Of a stretch of 64,000 bases of DNA, positions 12,093-25,982 are shown in pieces. The stretch comes from Tetrahymena thermophila SB210 (Eukaryota > Ciliophora > Oligohymenophorea > Hymenostomatida > Tetrahymenidae). Positions within the stretch are counted from its first letter, which is position 1. Each line of letters begins with the position of its first letter. The position numbers were made by a program, and so were the translations under genes. Location of the stretch: NCBI RefSeq assembly GCF_000189635.1, contig NW_002476454.1, forward strand, positions 558,001-622,000. The letters are read 5' to 3'. The notes beneath the pieces are model-generated. The model worked only from the letters and a program-made list of their open reading frames with translations. It was not told the origin of the DNA and made no database searches.

Positions 12093-13541
12093 ATGAATAA
12101 TCAAGTTAAATCAGTAGTAGCTAATTTTATAAAATCTGTTTAATAGCAACAATCTTAGTAAAAAATAGATGAAATACTTGAGAAAAACTCTCCAAATTTC
12201 TTCAAATCCTTAAGTGTATATTTATTTTAGTATAATTTATTTTGAAAATGTTTTGAAATATAAAAATATTTAGCAAAATATTGATTAAAGTGAAGAAGCT
12301 TTTAAAGACGAGGCTATCTCATCTTAGCTTTTTAATATTTTTCAAAATTAATTCATCCTTTAGGTGAGAATATTTCAATTAAATATATTATTTATTCATA
12401 TTTAAATGCATATAGAATTAAATATGGGTAGGTTTTACTTTTGATTTAATACTGATTGCGTATGATAACAAAAAAAGAGTTTTTATGCAGCTGTTTGTAA
12501 AGAGTTTGATTCCAATTTTAATGTCGATTTATATAATAAAATACTATGAAGAGTTTAGTATGAAGGAAAAGAGTTAAGATGGTTAAAAGATAGATATCAA
12601 TTGTAAACAAACATTTTAAAAAATTGCATATTAATTATTTTAATTTTAAATTTAATACAAGTGGTGGCAGGTCTTCTAATAAAAATTTATAACTTTGAGA
12701 TAGAAAATGCTAAAAAGTTAAATCAGGCTTAAGACTTAAACTCATTTAAAGAATTAACTTCATTTCATGTAAATAAAATTTATAAGAATCACTATTAAAT
12801 ATAATCTATTAAAAAATAAAATATTTAGGAAAAATATTAAAAAACTTTATAAGAAACAAGTGAATAATAGTAACAGCTAAAAGAAATATAATATAATGAA
12901 ATTACAGCAATCAATCCTCACCAACACTTAATTCTTGTAAAAAAATGATTAACTATTATATTATAAGTATTAAAATTATTAAAAAGTGTGAAATTCTAAT
13001 CAGAATATTCTGTTAAGATTTAAATTACTATTTCTCTTATGTGATACCAACATACTTAAGAATGATTTTTGTGTAAATTACTTAGAATATATTATAAACT
13101 AATATTAATAAAAATAATCATATTTAGTATAACTGGAGTGCCTCTTAGTGTATCTGACCTGAAGCTAGATACCTAAATTTAGAATTTTAAGATAAATCAA
13201 GCTTAAATATTTATTGTTAGAATTACACCTCCTGCTATATAAGTGATTTTTTTTTTCTTTCTTCATTTTTTTTCTAATTAATTGGTTTTTAATTGAAATT
13301 AGGACATTATTTCATCTGTTTACAATATACTAATCAGTCATAAAAATTTAAGTAAGTAAGCAAATTAGTGCTTGGATCTGCTTTTATAAAAAACTAGCAA
13401 CGAATCTTAATTCAAAGTAAAAATTAAACAATTTTATTATTTATTTAAAAGTAAAATTAATTTCAATAAAAGCTAGCAGATATGTGCCAAGCAGTAATTG
13501 AACTAACAAGAGACGAATATGATGATATATACGATATCTGA
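12093..13541 (+). CDS. Multi-exon protein of unknown function
   Basis: Exons I can support are 12093-12215, 12274-12363, about 12478-12936, 12987-13072, 13128-13242, 13303-13351 and 13477-13541, with a TGA stop at 13539-13541. Donors and acceptors fit (GTAAATT...TTTAG and similar) and all junctions keep phase. The large third exon holds one in-frame TGA at 12547. A further intron of 36 or 66 bases ending at 12558 would remove it, giving about 306-316 residues. The protein starts with a Gln-rich helix. The middle is a coiled coil (IENAKKLNQAQDLNSFKEL). The C-terminal part is compact and mixed (VPLSVSDLKLD, FIVRITPPAI) and ends acidic, ELTRDEYDDIYDI. No family recognised. The middle of the model is the weak point. 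Confidence 0.6.
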
Positions 13542-13806
13542 GCGATTTATAGGCAAAAAAATATCATACAAATTAAATATATGTGAGTGTATGAAATCAA
13601 TCTATTATTTACAAATAATTAATTTTATTTCACTTATTAGCTCAAGTTATTATCTAAATTAGGACGATTCATAAATATTATAAATCTTTTTTAAATATTG
13701 AAAAATTATGCAAAAGTTTGTTGAAAAGTTTTATGAATTGTAAATTTGTTCATAAATAATAAAATAATCATTTAAATATATTTTTATTTGTTTATTAAAA
13801 AATAAA

Positions 13807-14754
13807 TCAATTTTGTTTGTTTTTTTACCAAACAAAAGTTAGCTCATTTTTATTATATGTAAGATGAAAAATCTAAGAATTTGGTATTGAGGCAAATTCT
13901 TCTATTATTTCAAAATCAATATCTCCTTAAAATTTTATAGTACAAACCATGTTATTTACTTTATTACTACTTATCCATATTTTTATGTATTAAAGCAATT
14001 TTGTTGGATAACAAATTAGATCGCTCAATAGCCAGTCTATTTCTTCTTTAAAGTTATCAGGTAGAATTTTAAACGCATCCTGTTATATAAATTGCAATTT
14101 ATCATATTTTAACAGTTTGGGATCTAACAAAGATTTATCGCATGATAGGATTTTAGCTCCAAATTATTAAATTACCCAAGTCCAACCTCCAGGAGAGGAT
14201 CCTAATTCAATCACAAATTAGTTATTTTGAGGGTATTTATTTATAATAGTAAATACCTCCCAAAGTTTTAGATAGGCTCTGTTGGGAGGATTAACTTTAT
14301 CTTCTTAAAAATGAATCTCTCCATTAGCAAATTTGCTACTTGTTAAAGGGCTGTATAAAGCTAGATTTTTTTCTAGAAGAGTAAATCCCCCTAATGAATT
14401 CATATTTCTTTATATTGGAAAAATGAACTCTTCAGTTTTTATATGAGGAAGATGATCCTAGATTAATTTGCATCTTAATCTTAATATTGGAGAGTAATGA
14501 TACCACCAATTTGATTATTACTTCAGCTAAGAAGCACACTATTTTATAGAGTCTATTTTTAACTCAAACAAATCTTGCCAAATGTTCTACTACCAATAAA
14601 CTTTAATATTCTCATCCTGACTACTTTCTGCAATAAAAAGTCTTCCATGCTATTTTTCTATTTTAATTTTTTTATATTATAGCTCTTTTTATAGATTCAT
14701 TTCATAGTTTTAAGGGGCTAAATAACCTACTAAACCTTTCAGATTCTTCTTCAT
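13807..14754 (-). CDS. FtsJ-fold RNA 2'-O-methyltransferase, RlmM-like
   Basis: A single exon from ATG 14754 to TGA 13807-13809 encodes 315 residues. The AdoMet-binding motif is VIELGSSPGGWTWV (SSPGGW at 186-191). The likely K-D-K-E catalytic set is visible: Lys in NRAYLKLWE, Asp in DWLLSDL, Lys in VCTIKFQG, Glu in NKNELTFVW. The order, the spacing and the C-terminal FHLTYNKNE resemble bacterial 23S rRNA C2498 methyltransferase RlmM more than eukaryotic cap or FTSJ1-3 enzymes. The roughly 130 residues before the domain are not clearly a THUMP domain. The substrate is unknown; a ribosomal RNA, possibly mitochondrial, is an inference. I see no obvious mitochondrial presequence beyond a basic N terminus (MKKNLKG). 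Confidence 0.85.
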
Positions 14755-15181
14755 TTTCTAAAGCTTTAAATATTAAATGATTTTTTCTATGTTTTTTCAA
14801 AAGAATGTTCTGTTTCATTCAAGTATAATCAATAGCTGTTTGATTTTAAACAGCAACAAACACAAATATTTTTTATTAAAAATGTATTGGACTAAAAAAA
14901 ATTATTATTTGATAAAACAATTTAAAAAAATAATTTTTTATAATTAAATTAAGATATGAATTTTTTTTTTTCAAACTTAAATAATTTCAATCAGAATATT
15001 TTTCCTATCTGATGTTAGTTGATAAAAAATGAGCTTTGATGGCAATTAGAATATGATAATTTATTTTTATTTATTTCAATTTTGCTGAAAAATATCTTTT
15101 AAAATTAATAATTAATTTAATTGAAAAATAATTAATAAACAAAGAAAAAATAATTAAAAGATTATAAAAAGCAATATTGAA

Positions 15182-16363
15182 ATGAATAATTCACAAACAG
15201 GATGCACACTTATTTTTGAGATGTGGTTTTTAAAAGTATATTACTAATAAAGCTAACAGCAAATTACTATTGAATACCATATTCATGAAAATACAAGCAA
15301 ATAAGGTTCATTTGGCATCGTTGCATTTGAAACCCTAAAGAGAGAGTTTTTAGCATTGAAATAATCTGAAGAAGTTTAAAAATAATATCCCTATTTATTT
15401 TCAAAAATAGAAGTTTCTGATAAGCTTGTGAGACATATTATAGATTTAAACTTTTACGAGGTAATAGATTACTTCCAGCAAAGTGAAGAAGACCAAATAA
15501 AACAATATAACTCACTTTTACAGCAAATGATTTTCTTTTTTTAACAAGAATAATATATATGCTCATATAATTTCAATAAAATTATAAAACTTAAATATAA
15601 AAATATTTATAGCTTTTTGATATTTCCAGGATTAATTTCATTTGAAGATTCTTCAGAGAGAGGAATAAATTTATAAGATGATGTTAAAAAATTGGTTAGG
15701 CCATAAATTTCTCATAGAACAGACAAAAAACTAGAAATTTTGACTTTTATGAAAAATTTTGTTATATAAAAATATGAAAAGTAATTTTAAGAGATAGTAA
15801 AATATTTTCGTGAGGATTTGGAATTACTAGCTAAAGAAAATATTATATTAAAAAATAATAAAATTGAAGGTAAAAGTTATTGTTTATTTAATTTAGCATA
15901 TGATATTAACAGAAATCTAAATCATGATCAAAATATTGAAAAATATAAAGAAAATAAAATTTCATTCACATTTTAATTAGAAAAATGTGATGAAAAATTA
16001 TCTAATTTATTATATTAAATATGTTTATACATGGATAATGAAAATAATTTAAAGCAAAAAAAAAAATAAATCAATGAATATGTAAGTTAAGAAAAGGAAT
16101 AGAGATAAAAAATAGAAGAGGCCTTCAATACATTCTATGAAGAAGATTATAAATAAGAAGATAAGCTTTAAAAAAACTTTTAAAAACTTGAGTCTGAGAT
16201 CTAAATATTTAGTTAGATTATAAACAATAATGATAATTTCATACTAAACGAGAAACCTGAGAGAATTAAATATATAGATTAACTGAGAGAAGATATGAAA
16301 AAATATAGAGAAACTATTTTAGAAAATATCAAAATTTAAAAATAAATGAATGAATTTTAATGA
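15182..16363 (+). CDS. Globular head plus coiled-coil protein, unknown
   Basis: A single exon from ATG 15182 to TGA 16361-16363 encodes 393 residues. The first about 200 residues are mixed alpha/beta in character (TLIFEMWFLKVYY, FLIFPGLISF). The last about 190 are charged, heptad-like helix (YVSQEKEQRQKIEEAF, LQKNFQKLESEIQIF). A head-plus-stalk layout is shared by XRCC4/SAS-6-like proteins, but I could not match the diagnostic residues of either. There is no signal peptide or membrane segment. The gene is separated by AT-rich DNA on both sides. Confidence 0.75.
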
Positions 16364-17208
16364 ATATATATGCCAATAAAAATAAAATATAAATTTTATA
16401 TATTTATTATATTGAAAATTTTGTTTAATTAATCATAAATCAAAATATATTTCTTGTATTTACTTAATTAATTTCTAAATTAATTTATTCAAATTCCATT
16501 TATTTATTTATTTATTTTTAAATATATTTTTTTTATATACGAACACTAAAATAATTTATTTTGCTTTATTTTTATAAGAAAAAGGCTATTTTATTTTTTT
16601 TAAGGTCAACAAATTTTATGCATACATATAATTACGCTTTACAAACATTTTAAAAAAGGAAACAAATAATGTAAAGTCTTTTATTGAGTTCGCTTATTTT
16701 AGAAATCAATTTTTCCTTTCTTAATTTTTTAAAACTATATTTTATTTGAAAGAAATATTTGTAATGCTAATTAACTCTTTTAATTTAAAAATTATCAATT
16801 AATTTATTTTTTATAAATTAATTATCAAGGTGTTAATAAACAAAATACTGTATTTAGTTTTCCATTAGCACTTTTGAGGTCATATAATTTTAATAAAAAT
16901 GACCAAAATTTTTAACAAATATTTATTAAAATCAAATTAGATGCTCTCAATTGTATTAAAAAATACTATGGTTAATATTATTATATAAATAAGTAGTTAG
17001 AGTTTCTTTCATTAAATATTTTTAACAATAATTATATATATATGTTATTAAGAAAATTATCATTTTAAAAATAATTTAAACTTAATTTATTAATTAAAAA
17101 TAATAGTCTAAATTTTCTAACAAAATAAATAATAAAATGTGAACATAAAATATTATAATTATATAAATAATTAAATCCAAAACAATATTCTTAATTATTT
17201 TGTTTCTT
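16364..17208. other. AT-rich spacer between converging genes
   Basis: 3' flanks of two converging genes. Only A/T-rich runs are seen, including a TTTA tandem near 16500. Confidence 0.5.
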
Positions 17209-20200
17209 TCATTGCTCTTGCTCAGTATTCTTACTATTACTTTTATTTTTGAATGCATAAATATCCTTAAGTTAAAATATTTATTTGCTTTTTCCTTTAT
17301 GTTCATTATTTTAATTTAGGTTTTATTAAGTATCTTAGTTTGAAAATATTGCTTCTGTTTTATTGTTTTGATCAGAATAAAAATTTGTTATAAAATTGTT
17401 TTAATTTGTCGCATTAAATTATTCTGAATATTTATTTTCATTGTTGTAATTAGTATCTACTATTTTTATTTCTTTCTATTCATTTATATCATATTCATCG
17501 TCAGGTATAGATATTGAATCAGTTATTTTAGAAGAAAAATTTCTAAACAGCTTTCTTTACATTTATCTAAAATTGGGAGATTTTGACGGAGATTTTAAAA
17601 TAGATTGAAACTTAGATTGGTTTTCCTCATTTTATATTTTAAATATATCCAGAAGGTCTTATCCTAGAGAAGCAATTAATCTCTCATTAATTCTTTTTAA
17701 ATTAAAAATTAATTTTAAAACGGGTCAAAAAATTCAAAGTAGAATTTAAATAAAATATTATAGATGAAAGGAATTTTAAAATTGAATAATTAGTTTATTT
17801 AATCTATTTAATTACTTTAAATTTTAAGATGCAGGCTCCTAGCATAAAATTATTTATAAATAAGCCTAATATAACAAACGGAAGCTTTCTAACTCTGTAA
17901 AGTGTTTTGGAGCAGTAAATAAATGCTATTAATTTATTTCTTCTTTTTTTACTATTGTTGACCTTTTTCTCAACTTATTGGCTGGAGTTTCATTGATTTT
18001 TTAGGATTATTTGAGATCTTCTTAAATTTTAGATTTCCATAAACTCAGAACTTATTTTGGCGAGCCATGATATGATTACTTTCTTTACAGAGGCTCATTT
18101 AGCTTAATTAGAGGTTTTGGGAAAAAGGAAAATAGATTTCTTTAATTTTCATCTAATAAAATAGTTTTTAGCTTTTCTATCTCTTAGAGTTTATACAAAA
18201 TAGTTGAAATGTCTAGATCTTCGTTTATGTGAACAAGAGATTTGGAAAATAGTGGAAATAAATTGTCTTTAAAGTATTTTTTGCATGTTAGCAAATGAAG
18301 AAAAAGCTTAAAAGATAATTTAACTTTTTGGTATTAATTTAACATATTGTTAAATTTTACCCAAAGTAAATTAGTTTTTTCTGTAGATTCTAAAGTTTTT
18401 CTACTGCTAAAAAGCTGATGTTCAATTGTTTCTTAATCAGATTATATTTAATTATTATATTTTATTGAGTTTTTGTGCTATTGTATAATAATATCAGGTG
18501 ATTAATTTTAATTTGCATCATTTTGATGACGTTTTTCAGTTGTCTATGCAATTTAATTCTCATCCTCAAAATTAAATATATTCGTATGTTATTTTTTAAA
18601 AGAAGATCGAATCTCTTGGTTATTAATATTATTTTTTTTCTGGCTAGACAAGGGTATTTTGTTTTACCCATCTGTTTCGTTATTTGAAACTAACTATTTA
18701 TCACTTTTTATGTATTATTTACTCTTCAGATCTATGTCATATAGTTCATTTATGAGTTAAACTTTAAAGAGTGTACCATAAAACATGAAGAAAAAAATAC
18801 TAAGAGCTGATATAAAGACTTAAGCAATACCTCCCAGTTCTGAAAGAAAGGACTAAAGGCTTTTAAAAGATCTATCATAATTGTAAGTAATTAGACTTCT
18901 TCTTAAGTAGAAAACTGCTTAATCTCCATTCTTTTTTCCTTATTAATACTAAAGATTGAACCTATTCTCTATGTTTGTGAATATATCTAATCTCTTACTA
19001 CTTTCACTAGAGGAGCTGATAAGAGATTCATCAGTCTGTATAAAGCTTTTCTTTAAATTGAATAAGATTATAATTAATTAGTTCATTTTTAAACTTGTTA
19101 CTTAAACAAAAATATCAGAAGTTACAACATTGGTATTAGGAATAAAAGTATATTAATAGCTATCATCGATTGATTTTTTATAATACTTCTCTTAGCTTGG
19201 ATTAATTGTAACTGAGGGAAAGAAAATCTAGGCCCTTATTTACCCAGCCGAATTAATTTAAGCTTACAGTTACGCATCTGTTTTGCAATTTGTAATGTTG
19301 CTTGTACAGGTAGTAAACGCAATCCTTAAATAGTTAAAATTTACATTAAAATAGGTTCCTTAGACATAGATTAGCTTACTGTCTTCAATACTTTATTTTT
19401 TAAAATAATAAAAATGGTAAAATAAAGAAAAATTGTTTCAAGAATTAATTTAAAATTAAAGTAAAAATAAATTTAGCCTGAATTAATAGCAAATTCCTTC
19501 AAACTAATTAAGTAATATTTCATCAATCAATTTTTAATAGCTAATAATTTAAGGTGGGAAATTATTTAATTAAATAAATAAACTGCTGAGATTTCTTTTT
19601 TAAAAAAATCTTATTTTTGAATAATTTAAGAGTAATAAACACAAATAAGTTAGTAAATCATTGTAACGCTGCTTATGCTTTCAAAACAGTAGAAGCCAGT
19701 TAGAAGAAAGACTTATCAAAGTAAGATTATAAAAATACTTAAGTATTTATGTGATTTTATTAAAATTTCAGTGTTTTAATTCAAATGAAAAATATTTATA
19801 TATTTTTTACGATGGACATAAAGCATCATTTATGCTGTATCTATTTAAAATAGTTTGAAAATCACCATCTTCAGGATCAAGAAAGTTTTGCCAATGCTCT
19901 AAAGTACATGGTACCATCCTGATTATAGAATGAGTTCTAGTGCTATTTCCTTGAGAATCTATTGTTTAATTACTTTTAAAACAAATAACTTAAGAAATTA
20001 TTTATATAAAAAAGTACGTTTAAAGAACTGTTAAATTAAGAAAAGGGTTTTTCAAGAAGTTAGTTTGTTGAATCCTGATAGCAAACATGAATTAGTTTGA
20101 ACTTAGTTAAATTAAATCTGGATTATCTGATTTAGAAGTTACTAGATTATAATTTACACTTTATCTCTGTAATACATTTTCTAAACCTAAAATTATTAAT

Positions 20201-20454
20201 ATATAAATGAAAAAAAATAATGAAAGAATGAATTAAATATTAAGTTAAAATTAAACACTAATTGAAAAAAATGAAAAATACAATTTATAATTTTTTCTTA
20301 TCATACCATTTCTTGAATAATATATTAAGAAGGCTATAAGAGCAAGTGTAGTGAATCCTCCAAAGTAAGACCTAAAATAATCACGTGATTTGTAATTTAG
20401 ACATATTGGTCTCCCAAATATATCGATACTCTTAATTGCACTTAAGACAATCAT
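17209..20454 (-). CDS. Two-TM ciliate membrane protein with Cys-bearing luminal domain
   Basis: Exons are 20454-20307, 20186-19811, 19390-17816 and 17692-17209. The introns are 120, 420 and 123 bases, all in phase, and the product is 860 residues. The N terminus reads SIDIFGRPICLNYK and then FGGFTTLALIAFLIYYS, a transmembrane helix. Next comes an extracytoplasmic region with spaced Cys (VPCTLEHWQNF, DALCPS, FTTCTSNITNCK). A second helix follows (ELGGIAQVFISALSIFFFMF), then about 400 hydrophilic, Asn/Lys-rich residues. This FG(R/K)P...FGG opening and two-helix layout recurs in a large ciliate family of uncharacterised membrane proteins (from memory). Function unknown. The first intron is also open in frame, so retention would add a 40-residue loop. 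Confidence 0.85.
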
Positions 20455-20864
20455 TTTCTTTTTAATTAATTTTTGAAATAAATATAAATTATATTATAAT
20501 CTATTGATTCTTTTATGGATTAAAAGAGTAAAAAATTATGATCAATTAATTTTAAATAAATCAGGTTATTTATTTGCTAAAAACCAATGCAAGCATACTT
20601 AATTAAGAAGATAATAAGAAAACTAGTATCAATCATAAATAAACACAAGAAAATTAAGCAGCTTCTTAATTAAAATTAATTAAATAAATAAGATTGAATT
20701 ATAAGCCACAAATTTTGTAAGCTAAAAAAAAAAATGAATGCTCTATTTGATGATTTAGATTAAAATTACATACAGTTAATAAATATATGGAAAAATATTT
20801 TAATTTATAATTAATTATATGGAGACTAATTTTTGGAAAAACTATTTATCTTTTTAACACATTT

Positions 20865-23800
20865 TCAACCATTTTTAACAAAATTTATTGCAGCTGATAA
20901 AGTCTTCTCTTCTATCTCGCTTATTTTGTCTTTTAGTGATATCTATTATTTAAATTAATTTTAATAGAGTAATTGAAATTCAATATTTACCTAGAAGCAC
21001 TTACAATTTTCTTGTTGTAAAGCTTATAAAAATTCAAACTTGTGTGAAACAATTAAAAATTAAGACTTTTAGCTATTTTCAGATATTCTTTTGCGTAATA
21101 GTAAATAAATAAATAAGTATGTGTTATTAATTTAATACTTAATTAAAAATTAACTTACATCTTTGCAATAGGTCTAATATAACCAGCGTCTAATGCTGCA
21201 TCAAATTCATCAAATATATAGTATGGAGCTGGATCACATCTCTATAGAGCCATTAAAATAAGAATAGCAAGACAACTCTTTTCTCCTCCACTTAGCTCTT
21301 TTCTATTTGTCTTTTTTGTTTCTAATATAATAAATATTTTGTTAAATACTTTTTTTTGATGCTTTAAAAATACCATTTGTAGTTTATTTAAAAGCAACTG
21401 ATATACTGATTTCATGATTATGCATAAGTTTAACGTCTATTGTACCTGCAGAAGATATTTATTTGAAATAATTTTTCATATAATGCTCAAACTTAGAAAA
21501 TGCCATTTTAATAGTTTATTCACATTTTGATTTAAATTAATCAATTAGATTTTTGGCTTATTCTTCATTTTTTGTTAATTCAGTGTATTTGGATTTGTAT
21601 TCTTCATATTTCTCGTCCAAATCTTTTAATTTTTCAAATAGAATTTTATCTTTTGCTGTGTATTTCTTAATGGTTGTTTATTAAGTAATTCTATTCAGCT
21701 TATCTTTTAAATTATCTTTAGAAAGATGAGAATTTTTTTGGATAAAATCAGGGCTTACTACTAGTAATTCCTTTTTTTAATCTATTTCGTACTCTTTTGA
21801 AATATATTGTTGTTTACGGAGAAGTAAAGCACTGATTTATTATTCTAAATTATTGCAAAGTTCTTACTAGCTTTGAATTTGCTCTTTCAGCTTATCTTAG
21901 CTTTCTCCCTCAATCTTTTTTATTTATTCTTCGAGTGTTTTCTTACTTTGTGTAGCTTTTTCCACAATTGCTTTTTAAGCTTTGAGAATACTTTCTTGAT
22001 GTTTGAGGTCTTACTCTGAAGAACTTATTCTTTGATCAATGCTTTAAAATAAGACTTCACCATCTTTCATACCACCACCTTCTGATAATTGGGATAAATG
22101 ATTAGTTAGCTATTATTCTTCATTTCTATACTTGTTATACTCTTTTTCTACATTTTACTTTTCTTTCAGAGATTTTTACAAAACAGTAGTTTTAGACTTA
22201 ATTTCTTCTTATAGTTTATACATTTTTTACTTGTCCTCTTAATTCAAGGGTTCAAATTTAGAGGATTTGCTAGTATTTTCTAAACCTATTTTCTCTTATT
22301 CTAAATCTTTAAGTTATTAAGAAAAAGACTATAGGAGTTAATTTGTTTCGTTTAACTCATCAGTCAATACTTTTTTCTCTACTTCAGATGATTTAATTAG
22401 TTAACGATTCATAAATATAGTGTTACTCTATTTTGCTAAGCTAGCTTATTCTTTGCTTACATTTGAATTTATATCATTTTATTACAATTAAATATCATTC
22501 ATAGACTTCTCTAGTTGCTCTATTTCTTTAGCAATAGCATCTTTCTTAGCTTTAAAGCTTTTGTATTCATTGTAAAGTGTTATTTTATCTACTTTAGCCA
22601 CAGTACAAAAACCAACATGAGAAATAAAACCTCCACTATAAACAATTTATCTCTTCTCTGTAATGCAGTTTACTTTAAATTAAGATGCTACCTCTAGGGC
22701 ATGTTCATACTCTTTAATTACACCATATTTTTCAAAAATATTCTTAGCTAACCTTTTTATATCATCTGCATGATCTCCTTTTGCCTTAACATACCTAGTA
22801 TCAAATAGCTTTTAAAATCCGAATCCTGCAATTTAGTTTTCTTTTTCATCATCAATATCATCTTCAACCCAATCTAGGGGAATAATATTTAAATTTGATG
22901 TTTTAATCTTCAATTTCTTAACAATATCAATTATTAAAGAGGCAGTATTTTGATTATCGACTATCAAAGAAAATAATTTTCCTAGCAATAAGTTTATAAA
23001 AAAATAAATATTTGCAAGAAAAATAAAAAATGTGAAATACCTTTTTGAGCAATATCATATGCATAAGTAAGTGCAGAATTAAATTAAAGATGATCTATAA
23101 GCAGTCCTTTATATCCCTAAATACCTTCTTTTTATATTGATTCCTCGATTTGCTCAATTGCTTGGATTAATCCTGATTTCAACTACTTTTGTATATCATC
23201 AACTCTCTTTTTTATTTAGTTGTTTAAATCTTCCAACTCTATTTTTTTATCATTAATTGTCTTTCTCTTTTCAAGCTACTCTTGTCTCAATTTTTAGATT
23301 TAATTCTTTTTATCTAATTTTAAGTTAATAAAAATAATTTAAATATTTTAATTAATTAATTACCATTTATAGTTTTTTGTGCCTTATTGGATTCAGTTTA
23401 AAAACTATTTATTTGATTTTACAATTTTTCAATTTCTTAATTAACTAAGTTTAGTCTTTATTCAGATTTTTTCACTTTCTCTTTAAGATTCTGTTAAGTT
23501 TATGATTTTTCACTAATACTTTGTTTAATGTCTTGGATTCTCTGATTAAAATAGCTTTGCTTTTCTTACTAAGTTTTAAACTTTTCTCTTAAGACTAATT
23601 GCTCATATTCTTACTGCTTGGTGTCAATCCTTTATCAAAATTAAACATCAATAAAAATTTTTTTATTCATATTAAAATGATTTATTTACCCATCTTTTTC
23701 ATTTGTTATTTTATCAATGACTTCATCAAGATCTTTTTATAATTTAGTGCATTAAATATTAACTTCTTTTAATCTTGCTTCAATTTCTTTTTCATCTTTG

Positions 23801-25096
23801 TTAGTTTTTATTGATTTTAATTTTTAGATATTCTACTCAAGACTGTTGACTTTGTTTTAAAGATTCATTTAATCTGATTTTACTTGCTCTTCTATAACTG
23901 TTAATCTTTGCAATTTTTCTTTAAATCTTAATAGTTCTTCATTTTTAGCTTCTTTCTAATTTTATAAATCCTGAAGCTTTTACTTCTCTTCTTACAATTT
24001 TTGATTATTGATTTCTTTGTTGCATTCTAATTTCTTCTTTTAAAGCTCTTCTTTCAATTTATCATAATAGATAGATTACAAGCTAATAAAATATTAAAAA
24101 AACATATTTATATTTTCAAAGGCAATAATGTTTTTTATACCTTTATATAATAATTTCCTATTCTTAATTTTGTGCATACTATTCTTTCTCACCACTTAAC
24201 TAGCTTATTTTATCTTCTATTTCTTGTAAGGATTAATCTATGCCTTCCTTTTCTCTCTCTTTAAAATTATATTTCCTTCATATTATTATTTAGTATTAAA
24301 ATAAAAAATTACAAGCTTTTTCGAAAAGCTCTTCTGCTTTTTCTTATTTATTCATAAAAGCTTCTATTCCAGCTACTTGCTGTAACAACTTATAGATTTC
24401 TGAATCACTCATGTTTGATATTTCTTAAATTCTATTTTATGCAACTATTGTAAAAGGATTCTTTCTTGAAAGACCAAAGCACTCAAAAATATTATTAAAC
24501 TAATTTAAATTAACAACTCTATCATCTACCCTATAAACATTCTCCCTTTACTCTAAAGTTCTACTTAATAAAACACTATCACCGCTGGTCTAAATAAGAA
24601 TATTAAATAAAAATTAACATTTTTCATCAATTTGAACAATAATACAAAATAATTAAATTAATAAAACTCATAAAAAAGAGTACAGGAATAACTTTTTGTG
24701 CTTTTGGCTCATCTTCCATATCTTTTTTATCTATTTTAACTAAATTATCTAACTCTATTTCGACCTTAGGATCACCTTCTTTATAATTCTATATAAAATA
24801 AAAATAGGTTAGTTCTTAATTTAGAATTTATTTATGAAAATATATATTACTTTCATTAATTATGCTCGATCAGCTCTATCGTACTAATCAGAACTTATAA
24901 ATGATAAAGCTAATTTTAGCAAAAAAAATATATTAAAAGCTAAATTTCTAAGTAATATTTTTTATGTACCAGCCAACAAATTAGATTTTCCAGAACCATT
25001 CTTGCCATACAGAATATTTATATTGTCAGAGAGTCCTTCTATCTTGCAGTTAGAGTAACTTTTAAATTTTTCTATAGATATTGATTTAATGCTCAT
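20865..25096 (-). CDS. SMC3: Cohesin subunit SMC3
   Basis: The gene runs from ATG 25096 to TGA 20865-20867 with roughly ten short introns, for example 24969-24910, 24850-24789 and 24683-24590. The N-terminal ATPase half has ILYGKNGSGKSNLL (Walker A) and SRKNPFTIV. Two long coiled-coil arms flank a hinge region. The C-terminal half carries the ABC signature LSGGEKSCLAILILMAL, then RCDPAPYYIFDEFDAALD (Walker B and D-loop) and the H-loop LIVSHKFEF. The CDPAP(F/Y)Y(L/I)FDE string is the mark that separates SMC3 from SMC1, SMC2 and SMC4. The final exon encodes ISLKDKISEIEEK. As part of cohesin it would hold sister chromatids together in the nucleus by ATP-driven loop and ring handling with SMC1 and a kleisin. 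Exact splice sites in the arms were not all fixed. Confidence 0.93.
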
Positions 25097-25982
25097 TTAT
25101 TTTTACAAAAGATAGTAATTTGTTTATTTTGCGCAGTATTTAATAATTAATTATAATATAAATTAATAGTGAGTATCTTTTAATTATTAACTTATTGTTT
25201 GAAATATTATTTCTTTTTTTATATTAAAAATTCAAATTTTTATAATAATTTGCCGCTAAATCTTATCTTGAATACAACAATTTTACAAAACCTCATGCTA
25301 ATTATTAAAATTCTAATAATTAGTTAAGCTAATTTCTGATTCTAAAATATGCTTTGTGTTTAAAACTTTAATAGTAATAATAATAAATAATAATATCCAC
25401 AATATGTAAATGTTTTAATAATATTTAAAAGGATTTCACTAAAACCTGCATAAAGTTTTAATATTTGATTTGTTAAATAATTTTTATAAATCCTAGCCAT
25501 TTTCAAAATCTTGAGAATTGAATGAGAAATACATTTTTTTTTATTTAAACCATAAAAATAATTCTTTAACCACTCAAAACTAAAAATATAATTTTTAGTG
25601 GGTTATTATTGTATAGGATACAATTAATTTTTTTAATTTAATATTTTTATTATTATTACTTTAAATTAACATCTTACAAAAATAATACAAAAAAAAGTGA
25701 ATTTCATATAAAAGTAACAAAAGTTTTCTTTTGTATTTGATGAATTCAAAATTTAGAAAATTAATTTAAATTTAATTAATTAATTACTGTAAATATTAAT
25801 ATGATATAAATTATAGTAAGTTTTATTGCATTTTATTATTATTTAAATAGGTTAAGATATATTTTATTAAGATTATGTACAATTAATTTCTATTTTCTCT
25901 TGTTTTTATCAAAAAAAAATTGTTCAATGGAATCTATTTAAATCCTTATTATTTATTCTTAGCACATTCATTAATAGTTTTT
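25097..25982. other. AT-rich spacer, SMC3 promoter side
   Basis: Very AT-rich; no coding frame or RNA-like block recognised. Confidence 0.5.
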
